Below, piece by piece: positions 23,270 through 33,900 of a DNA stretch of 64,000 nt. Origin of the DNA: Schistosoma mansoni (lineage: Eukaryota > Platyhelminthes > Trematoda > Strigeidida > Schistosomatidae). The stretch lies in contig NC_031502.1 of assembly GCF_000237925.1 (NCBI RefSeq), positions 45,768,215 to 45,832,214 on the forward strand, read 5' to 3'. A program made the position numbers and the translations under genes. Positions within the stretch are counted from its first letter, which is position 1. Every line of letters starts with the position of its first letter. The notes beneath the pieces are model-generated. The model saw nothing but the letters and a program-made list of their open reading frames with translations, did not search any database and was not told the origin of the DNA.

Positions 23270-24850
23270 TAGCTTTCGTTTAATACACTTGTATTGATCG
23301 TACTCACTTACGCCTGTCACCCTTCGTGAAGGAGCATAGGTCGCACACCAACATTCTCCACCCAACTCTGTCATTAACAATCCTTTCCGGTTGTTATTCA
23401 TCCTTTCGATTTCTGCTCTCAGTTGCCGATGTAGTGCACTCTTCGGCCTTCCCCTTTTCCGTTTCCCTTCAGGATTCCAAAGGAGTGCTTGCCTCGTGCT
23501 GAAATCTGCTGCTTTCCGTAATGTGTGTCCCACCCACCACTTCTAGCATCTTTTCTTAATTTACTCTTAAGCTGGAACCTGGTTTGTTCTCTATCACAGT
23601 AGGCTATTACTGATAGTATCTGGCAAACGAACATTGAGTATCTTCAGTAGACAACTGTTCATGAATATTTGTATGTATTTGATGATGGTTGCAGTAATTC
23701 TCTAAGTTTCAGATCCGTACTGTAGAACTGTTTTGACGTTAGAATTGAAGATTGTGAATTAGATATTGGTTGAAAGTTGTTTTGAGTTCCATATTTTCTT
23801 CAATTGTAAGAATGTGGCCCTTGCTTTGCCAATCCTTGTATTTACATCTGCTTCGGGTTGTAGACTATCAACGTTGATGATCTATGTCGAATGATTGGAG
23901 GCCTACTCGAGTAAGACGGGAACAGTGTAACGAACAAGCTAACTTCGAAGTCACACCTCGCGACCAGCACCTTACGTGGATTGTCCCATCGACGTATCAA
24001 GGGACCATGGATGCTCTAAAGACTGTACAACACAAAGGACGTTATTACAGGAATATATTAGTTAAAGTAGATACAAGCGAAGGTACAAGCGAAGAACCAC
24101 TGCCGCATGGGCCAGTCCATGGCGTACAATTAACTGATGTGCATTGATCGTCCTTGACCTTGACGGGAATCGATGATCTGTTCGATATTCAGTGACCCAA
24201 CTGCCGGATGATTTGGCTGGGGTTCAGTGACGTTTCACTGGCCCTACAGGGTCCCTCTCGTTCATCAATGATGCTGTCCAGGTACGTGAAAGATTCCATC
24301 TCTTCCAGAACTTCTCCATCAAGTGTGACTGGGCTGGCATTTTCCGTGTTGTATTTGGGGATCTTGCTTTTCCCCGGAATATATTGAGGGCTACTGATGG
24401 AGTGACTGCTACTACACTGTTTGACTTGACCTGCATCTGTTGGTGTGTCTGAGATAAAAGAGCTAGGTCATATTCGAAGTCCGAATCGCCTTGTTGCATG
24501 CAAGCTTTCCATTGTATTCTGTGCTTTCTCTCAGATGTGGGGGTCTTCATAGTCCAGTCAAACACCGGAAGAAACAGAATGAAGGAGAGTAGACAGACTT
24601 GTCTGACTCATGCCCTCAGATGGAACGTGTCTTTCAGCTGTTCTCCATGCGCGACTTTGCCCTGTATTCCTTCGTATGAATTCCGTATGATGTTGAAAAT
24701 TTTCTCAGGTACAATAAAGTGAGCTGCTTCAATTATTATCCGAATATGAGTCCCTTCAGCTTTCTTGACAAATATCATGTGAAGTATAAGTTTGTTTTGG
24801 CTGGAGTTCAGTTTCAGAATTATGCAGGGCTAACAAGGCCTCATTTAATT
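23270..24850 (-). mobile_element. RTE LINE (SR2-like, subfamily C) 3' fragment, interrupted
   Basis: The minus strand carries RT-domain text VPEKIFNIIRNSYEGIQGKV near 24700, then a decayed YADD region (FEYDLALLSQTHQQMQ), LEEMESFTYL, and after an interruption NTRIGKARATFLQLKKIWN (23830-23780), an ETW region, and WDTHYGKQ/GHTLRKAADFSTRQALLWNPEGKRKRGRPKS near the 3' end. These are the landmarks of the schistosome SR2-like RTE group, distinct from subfamilies A and B. About 370 bp of unrelated DNA (23880-24250) interrupts it. Frame changes make it inactive. Confidence 0.8.
23880..24250. other. unrecognised ~370-bp segment inserted in the LINE fragment
   Basis: The surrounding LINE protein runs from SFTYLDSIIDE (upstream, higher coordinates) to NTRIGKARATF (downstream); normally only a few residues separate them. 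The extra DNA has an 88-codon + strand open frame (23884-24147) containing RRYQGTMDAL-like and VDTSEGTSEEPLPHGP text that I cannot match to any family. It is probably another repeat fragment. Confidence 0.4.
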
Positions 24851-25300
24851 ATGGACTGAGATAAGACACCAAACAGCTTGTGTCAACAATAAAATCATGC
24901 AATGAATCGAGGGAGGTATTTAATTACTTCTGAACATTTATATTATCTTCCGAAATTGTGGATAAAGATAAATGATCACTAGAAACACCCAACCGAATAA
25001 AATCCGAACTACAGTGTTTATCATCATTAGTGATGAAACGGACAGTTGCTCTACAGATTGACTGGTTTTGCCCAATTTCACATCATTCAAAGCATTTAGC
25101 ATGACCAATTATGTGAGTAAAATTTACCGCAGGATAAGCATTTACCAAACTTGTGCTCACCTGTGTAACCTGTATTGCAACTCCTCAATGAATTTTTATG
25201 TGCATGATCTTCAGCATGAAGTGGATTAGGATAACTATATGATGTAGCGGAACTCTTGACTTCCTAGCGAGTCTTATGAAGTTTTACTTCTTCACGGCAT

Positions 25301-26865
25301 TCGAAATTACTACACTTAAGAAATTTAATGTATATTCAACTGTTCAATCGCAGGATCCAGCTCGCGACGCCAATATGATGATTAGAAGTAAGTTAAGCTA
25401 TTAACCAACGGCTATTACTACGCATCTTACTGTGACTTATTAATATATCTCTACACGAAACCATCCTTAATTGTTATAAACCCGCTTTGTCTAACGCTTA
25501 AATAAGGACGCATACTTTTACTTTTATGTGCTAGTAATTAGGCAAAAAATTTTGGAATTAATACGTGCACGATCATATAGATTAGGTTTTCACATCATGA
25601 CATATCTACGGTTTTAGCATTAGGTCTATCATTATAATAGTACTAATAACAAAGTAGACCATAATTCTACAGATTCCCAACGTGTTTATTTCACTGTAAA
25701 CTGACAAGTTGACTAGGAATTTAGAAGCTTTGTATTCTCCACTTGCATATGAACGCTGTTCCTTCCATAGTTTTTACATTGTCAACATTATTGTTGCTGG
25801 TTCGTTTATGAACATGCTTGATCACTTTAAGCGAAAATGGTAATTGTGATAACGTTAGCTCGTGTTCGAATTGCTGAAAGATCTAACGTTAAATCCTTTG
25901 AGTTGTGAGATGATACCAAAAATGATTAACAATTATGAAACTTTATTCTATGCCCATATGACTTTCAGAATAAATGTAATCAGTATGGGTAGCCTACAAT
26001 GTAGTTTATTCACACCTTAAGGTTCCTTAATTTGACCACTGAACAAATTCCAGTCTTCAAAACATCTGAGAAACAAGGAAGTGAATATTAACACTTGAAA
26101 AGGAAGAGAATGCAGTTAAGGTTGTTTGCAACGAATATAGTCATTTTCAGAAATTTACAGGCTACGAAAATATGTGAACACCCAAAGACTGTTCTTGGCC
26201 ACACGCATAGAACAAATGGAATAACGAAGAGACTTTGCTTTTATATCAATCAACGGCTTCTTTTAATTCAGTCCAGTCGTATTCATTCTGTCGTCATACA
26301 ATATGGTCGTTGCTGTATGTGTTATTTGACTTGTATTCCAAGTACCTATTCAGGAATATCACTGTTTGCGATTTCATTCAGTCGCTTGATTATATAATAC
26401 AAATACAACGGTAGCTTGTACTACTGACAAGGATAAAACAACCGGTAGAAGATGCAGTCCAACGAACAATCGTTACTTTTCCAATTCAAAATCCGGTAGT
26501 GGTGAGGAGGAAAACTGCTAAATATCATGCATTCATGTAATCTCATACTTCATATTGAAAATTAAAAAAGTACATCAAGACCTTATCTAGCTCTTTTGAC
26601 ATAAGGATGTGATAATAGTTAGTCCGTAAAGTATCACACCCATTTTTTAATAAATATAGTATGGTGACTTAGTCCTTTCACTACGGAAGAATAGAAGTTT
26701 GTTGTAGTTTATATAGAGATAAATCATGTAATAAAATTTTATAACGGATAAAGTTAACGACTTTGAATATGTTCAAATAGGGACTTATCGAGCTACTCAC
26801 AATTCTAAGGTTGCTAACCAGCAGTACAAAGCCAGAATTTTCTCGAGGTCTCAACTTGTTATCAT
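25301..26865. other. spacer, unresolved
   Basis: Moderately AT-rich. A 100-codon + strand frame at 26095-26397 has no recognisable motif. The stretch may include the upstream part of the Gypsy fossil, but I could not show this. Confidence 0.3.
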
Positions 26866-27059
26866 ATAAAAACGTACCGCCTGACTAATGGTTCAAAATG
26901 GTTCAAATGGTTGAGGACGGAATAGAAGAAGCTTTCGCTTAACGGGCTTCCGTGTCTAGTAGCAATGGATCACCAATACCTCCAGGCAAAAACCTAGGTA
27001 TAAGAACGATAATGGAGGAAAAAAAAGAATTTGGTAAATCATAATAATATGTTATCCTT

Positions 27060-27640
27060 AGTCCTTAAGAATAAGTCAAGTTTCCTCTTAAAGGACTCCT
27101 GGGAGGTCGCTTGGACTAGCTCAGTCGGTAGCGAATTCCAGCACTTGACAACTCTAACGGAGTAGAAGTTGTGTCTGCAGTCTGTTCTGCTTGAGCTTCT
27201 TCCTGTTTGTCTATATGAGCCGTGCGTGTGTGGACAGGTAGCCTACCTATACGATGTTTACCGAGTTGGTAGTCCCTGTCCTTTACACGTTTTTTTATGA
27301 ACAAGACAGTCCACGAGTGGAATTGTCAGCTCCAGCTTTCGTTCGTGCTTGATCCTGCTGTCGTGAGGCCTATCCGGATGCATATGGATGCCAGTTGGCA
27401 ACCGACGTCTATTGGCACGAAATGCTTCCAGAGTTGCAGCGGCCATGTGGGAGGAGGGGGAGGTTATCTTAAATAGCCGGGGCCTAGAGTCTCCGTCTCT
27501 CTTGGCTAGTCGCATTACCTGCCGGGTCAATATGTTCTTGAGTTTTAAGGAATGCTTAATGAATTTCCATTCCCGAATATCAGAGTTTGCTTGAGTTGGG
27601 TCCATATTTTCCGGTACACCTTGCACAATGATAATACGGT
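27060..27640 (-). mobile_element. CR1-like LINE ORF1 fragment
   Basis: The minus-strand frame 27626-27258 encodes SDIREWKFIKH..RPRLFKITSPSSHMAAATLEAFR..LPTGIHMHPDRPHDSRIKHERKLEL. This is the RNA-recognition-like pattern of CR1/Jockey-type ORF1 proteins: a basic-aromatic strand, a R-P-R-L-F-K-I strand, a helix and an I-x-x-D-R-P strand. Another stretch with frame changes continues to about 27100. GC content is clearly higher than the flanks. No reverse transcriptase follows, so it is a fragment. It ends about 320 bp before the CLPTM1L start codon. Confidence 0.55.
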
Positions 27641-27952
27641 TTTAATTTCAAGTGAATAGTCAAGCTTCTCAAAAACAGTCTCCTTTCATCCTGTCTAAAA
27701 CGTTTTCAAGGTATTGAAGAATAACTTGTCTCAAACGGTTGCTAGAGCAATAACAAAAAAATGGATACAGACATTTTGGCAAAGATCAACCCCAACTCTC
27801 ATCCTTAGCTGTTCTGAAAAGCTATGCAAGTAACCAATAGGCCCTCCAACTTCCTTAACGTTGAAATCAGTATTCGGATTTCAAACGTCGTTAACATACT
27901 CCAGGTTGTTGCGGTGTCTAAGGTCATTTCAAGGCAAAGCGCGTCTTGGCAC

Positions 27953-30900
27953 ATGTTCAAGTTTTCTCACATTTTGTTAGCCTTTTCTCTCGGTTACTTT
28001 TGCTTTGTGTCATGGTCGTTGTTTGAAGTATTTTCCCCTTCGAATTGTAAAGGACCATCAGGATGCATAACACCAGGATGGAAGCCAGATGATGAACTCA
28101 AGGTATTCGTTATTTATCTTTATATGTTTCCTGAAGATACATTTACAATTCATAAAAGGAGGGGATTTTGTTGGAGCTATTTCAACGACTGAGACTTTTA
28201 AAATAAATACTGGACTAGTAAAGTAACTTTTTCAAGCGCTAAACTCGCTTTTGAAGGAAATATAACTGCATAGTCGACGTACCTTTGACTAGTGATTCTG
28301 TTGTAACTGCTCGCTTACGCTTGCTGACGAATACCGGTTCAATCATTTCGAGCAATGATTTTAGCCTGCTGACTTATAAGGAGGCTACTCGAACAACTTT
28401 CAACTTGATGACGAGCAGTGTAAGTTCGTATGAACTTGTTATATTAATGCTGTTTACTGGAATCCAGTTAACCGATTAAAAGTGTGGTATTTATCTAAGA
28501 GTTTTACTCAAGAGCTTACAGTGTGTTGATCAAACTCAGTTGTTAAATTGTGCTAGCTAATCTCGCTACTTTGCATTGTAAAATATTTTCGTGCTTCACT
28601 TTCAGAAGTAAAGATCTTGGTAATTCAAATATATTACTTGGAGTTTGAATAAATTCTTAGCTAGTAGTTTGTACGAATTTTTCCGCAGGGATCACCGAAC
28701 AATTCAAACGAGGATCATGGTTTGCTTGCACCGTTTTGGCTATCAACACTGCGTGTATATGTTCTTCGAACCCCAGTGTCCTTCAGTCGATATAATGTGC
28801 CTGCTGAAATAGTTCGGCGTATTCAGCTTAGTTCAAAGGGATATTTGCCAGTGACATATGTCAATCCCAATTTCCAAGCCTCAAGTGATTGGTTAGAAGT
28901 CACTCAATCACCTGAAAATCGTCGATTAGAAATGATCCTATCCATTGAGCCACTTTCGATAGGCCATTTGCGTTTGCGGTGTATGTTGGAGGCAGTGGCT
29001 GACCAGTTAATCTCTTATGGTGAGTTGTTTCATAATTCTTAAAATTCAGTTGCATATTTCAAACACAATATTTCTCAGTCGAAAGTCTTTCGTTTCTTCA
29101 GTTCTTGTTCGAAGAAGCGTAGGTTCAAAGCTAAGAGAAATTAGACTAGTGTTTTGAAAAATGAAAGTTATTTGTTGCATTCGGCCGTCTTAAAAGCTGA
29201 TGTGAACTTGTCGTTCAAAAGTCTCCTAAGTCTTTTGAAATATAACTTGAATATATCACTTACGTGACATCAGAGCCATAGAAATACAAATACTCTAGTC
29301 GACTCCTGTATGCTCAAGTGACCTCTAACATCGAATAAATGGTATGGGAAGCATTCAGTCACGTTTTACTCGTTCGTTTGTTAATTTCAGTTTATGGATC
29401 ATTAATGACGCTGATAAATCTGTCACAAAGACGAAGTCTGAAAAGGCTTAACATTTAGATTAATAGCCTAATCGGACTTCAAAAAGTCTTATGGTGGTAT
29501 TTCTTGATTTACCTGCTTCATGAAGATGAATTAACATAACAAGGGATTAGATTTTACGGATGGACGACGTGGGAAAGGTGTTATAGCTAACTCTTCCTCA
29601 GGACGGCAATAGATTGGCTTCGTCAACATACGTCACATGTGGAGAAGGCGAGATATCCGTCTATCAATGAAAGGACGAGTATACTGCGCAGCAGTTCGTT
29701 CTGTTCTACTTTACGGCTGCGAAACGTGGCCATTAAGGGTAGAGGATACACGTAAGTTACTAGTATTTGACCACAGATGCCTTAGAAATATTGTTCGCAT
29801 CTGCTGGGATCACCGGGTAAGTAATAGTGAGGTTGTGTGGCGCATATGTATCCGGTGCCCTTTGTACCAATATATATGTGATTAAATAAATAAAATAAAA
29901 TGGTGAAGTTAGACACAGTGCATTAGGGAATGATGGTAAATCTGTTGATGAGGTTGTGAATCTTCATCTACTGAGATGGTTGGGCCACGTGTTACGTATG
30001 CCTGAACACCGATTACCACGACGCACAATGCTGACTAGTGTAGGGGATGGTTGGAAGAGAGTTAGGGGTGGTCAAACCAAAACATGGTATCAGTGTTTGA
30101 AGTCACTAACTTCTAGTCTGAGCCATGTTGGTAGATGCAGACTACTTGATTGGGGTCCGCGCGACTATCGTAACCAATGGTTGGAGACTCTGGGTGACAT
30201 GGCTCAGAATCGACCAAAATGGCGCAGCTGTATACACTCTCTGTCTTTCCTTAAACCGTGAGATCAAAATTGCTTCATATGTCTTTCTTCCTGTACTATA
30301 TTCTTATACACAATTTTTATTTAATATATTACTACCATTAAATTAACTACTTCTATGAATTTGGTGTTCATCTTGCTGTGCTAATAAGGTGTGGCAAATT
30401 GGACCGATACATATATGTGCCTGGTCCTACGTTGTAGCTGATAGACAGAGTTGATAATAATTAAGTTACTGTAGTTAAATTCGGTTTTAAATCGTGTATC
30501 ATCACAGGGATTTGCATTTCTCTCAAAGTCACTACTTTGCATGAGACTATTAATGAGGACTTTTTGATGCTTGATTTTACTTCATGATATTTGGTCAAAT
30601 AACATAATAGTGTTGCTTTTCAATGCTCCTTATTATTGATATGCGCCATTCCCCATCCCTTACTAGAAAAACCACTTGATTAAATCAGATTATTTAAGTT
30701 TAGTCCCCATTATTTAATTTTATTTAAATAAATAAAGGGATGGGAAATGGCGCATATCAATAATAACGAGCATTGAAAGGCAATACCACTATTATGTTAT
30801 TTGACCAAATATCATGAAGTAAGACCAAGTATGAAAAAGTCTCACATCGATAGAGGTTTTCGAAGTGATGCAAAACATACTTAAAGATACTGAACTACAT

Positions 30901-33900
30901 TCAGGGTAAAATTTTTCATACCTCGTTGTAGTGTAGTTAGACGGTGTAAAAAGTGACAAAATACCCTAGCTTCTTGGAAGTGGACGGCCACACCTTCAGA
31001 AAAGAGAAATTGCTTCACTATAAGATTTTGAAGGGTATGGAATATCGTACGGGCAAACTCAGGTCACCTTGTTATACTAAGTATGAAGTTATTACGAAGT
31101 AGCCAATAAAATACAGTTTCGCTCTAGATAAAGACAAGTCAAATGCTAAAGGTAATCGAAAGCATAAGACTAAATAGCTTCATTAACAGAATCGGCTCAT
31201 CAGGTCGTAGCAGTGGTACTTGCCGGTTTGTCGTATTTAATGTCAGCTGAATTTCCAGCCAAAGTGAAACAAACAATCACCATTAATCGTCTTTATTAAA
31301 TACCATTTGGGTGTAAGACAGCTGTGAGAAGGGGGAATTTCCTTGTACATAACAAACCGGATAAAAAACAAATTTTAACATTTTTTGCAGTTTGGAATCT
31401 GGAATAGTTGGTGAAGTGTTTTTAGTGGTATTCCCGATATAACATTCAAGACAACCACCTTTGTATACTTAGGTTGCATACTTACCATGGGATTTAATAC
31501 GACTATTCCATAATTTTATATTTTAATCAACGACAAAAGTACGAATTCGCTCACGTTTAACGAATTAAATGAACTGCTCCTGGCTTTAAGTTCGTCAGTT
31601 GTCATAACCGATTAAGAATATTCAGTCTTATTAACATTTCGAAAAGTATATCCGAATGCTGAACCACCAGGTTACTTGTTCCATCTGAGCCAATATATAT
31701 GGTGGAAACTACACCGATCACCAAACTTTCAATGACGTTATAAGACAGTTAATAATTTTGCTTTGGAGATCCGTCATTTGTCAGCGTTATTTTTTGCCGG
31801 TCACATAAAACAGGATGTAATAGTTTAATAGTCAATATTCTCCGTAGAGAAAAGAGGAACTTAAGATTTGACAAAATCTTTTAAAAATAGCTGAAACTGA
31901 AAACCAACAAAAGACGGAGGCTGCGGCCATTCATTTTTCTAAATTGTACTGTAGAGCGTCCATAGTTCTGTTGCAGATCTTTCTAAAATGAAAAATACAC
32001 TGAAGAGACGGTGTATAGGCTTTAACCAGCTCATCAGTTTTACTGATTCTCTAATAAAAAGAACAAAGTCAGAATGAGTTGAAAATCGAACGATTCGTTG
32101 CAAGAATACAGAAAAATCACTTATAAAGAAACCGAAAGGAAAAATTAGCACTCATTACACTGATGGTAGAACATTATAAAAACAAATATGTACTAGACTG
32201 TGGAGTGGCATACAATTTGAATTCGCTTATTTAGGTTTTCTAAGTTGTGTTACGAGGATTACAAAAAGTAATATTTTCATCCACCTTGAGTTAACAGGTT
32301 ACCGTTTTAGAAATGCTCTCACATGGCCACGCGTATATAGCATCTGCCGGGGAAGTCCTACTTACTGCCTTCTCGTGTCATTACTGTTGTTTACGAAATT
32401 GAAAGGACGAAAAGCGAATGTCCGGTGCTTTAACTGGGTTGGTGGATATGGAGGATCCACCTAGGGGAGTTGGAAAACTCTGATTCAAAACCAATGGTGC
32501 ACATGGGCCCCAGCATCCTGAGGGAACAAATGGCGTATGAATCAATCGTTGGTCACCGGCTACCATGGGACTGCATCTCCTCACGATGCTCCACTGTCTT
32601 GTGGATCAGACCTTTAGGTCAAAGGCTTCGGGCGTGGCCCCCTAAGAAAACCACCTGCTTCAGTTTGGGCACCTGAGTAGTATTACAGTCCTCACATAAA
32701 TCAAATGAGATTTATGCGGCGCATATGTATCTTGTGCTTCCTTGTACCAATATTTATGTGTTTAAATAAATAAATAAATAAATCACCGTTTTAGGGCTCT
32801 CTCTTGATTTATTGTGTCTAGCTAATATATTTTCGGCATTATCGTTCTATTGAATAGCCCTTTTGATCTTCATTTTACATCCCCTTGTTGAAGGAAAACC
32901 AGTCAAGTTAACTCCGACCCAATGTTTTATGAAATCATATGATTGGTATTGTTATTTTGCATCTAAATGGGGCTGACATCGTAATTTTTTTGAAGTGTTT
33001 TCTGTTGATCTGTACATGTAAGACAGCTTTCAGATGTATTTTTAATAACTTACATGTGACTCAATATCCTTAATAATGTCCATTAATGTAAGTAATGCTT
33101 TATCATTTTTATAGGTATAAAATCAAAGGAGATTGACGAGATACGTGGTATTTTTCTCGACACTAATCTATATCTCTTGCTGACCACATTATTTGTTTCC
33201 ATTTTCCATGTAAGTTCAATTCGTATAATTTCCTTTAGCTGGTGGAGTTACGGAAGCGAAATCCTAAAATCGCACATTATTTATAGTTAAATAATTGGAA
33301 AGAACATTCTTCGTTCATATAATTGTGTTTTAATATAATGGGAATTATTGAGCGAGTTAAGTAATTTACAAAACTATAATCTAAGGGTTTGTTTTCTTAT
33401 TCTCACACTCCTACAGAAATATAAACTGTTCACAAAATCTAAATTGAGTCAGTTTTGGAATAAATTATATCTAGGTAAGGTAGTTAAATGTTAAAATGCA
33501 AGCGACTTCAGCTACTCTCGGCATCTTCCGTCTACTGATTCACACAACCTAAAACTTTTTCTTGGAATCAATCTAGTAAATTAAGCTGCTCCTAGATTAT
33601 TGTATATTATTGTGAGGTTTGTTTTGATCATATCGAGAAATGGTTCAGCTAGTTTGTCCCACTTTCAGTTCATTTTAGTTACTAGCCTCTAGAAACTTTG
33701 TAAATTGTTAGGCTCCTATAGATTTCATTATGCTCATAGTCACTATTTTATTAAAACCATAGCTTTATTGTTTCGGCAATATTATTTCAGTAATTAATTA
33801 AGTCATTATTTTGAAATTAGCATCAACTTCCAATATTTGAGCACCTTGATTCTATTATCATCCCTCTTATTATCTATGTATTCACAATTACACTCCTATC

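Larger units (their letters stand above)
22779..25300 (-). mobile_element. Gypsy-type LTR retrotransposon fossil: gag region, with a LINE inside
   Basis: Fossil on the minus strand. About 25300-24850 reads like the zinc-knuckle end of a schistosome Gypsy gag followed by the beginning of a protease-like segment (FIVDT). About 23260-22779 reads like the acidic Asn/Ser-rich spacer seen in related schistosome gag proteins. The two parts are separated by an RTE LINE fragment (23270-24850). No LTRs, reverse transcriptase or integrase were recognised beside it. It is broken in many places and looks old. The family assignment rests on remembered schistosome sequences. Confidence 0.5.
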
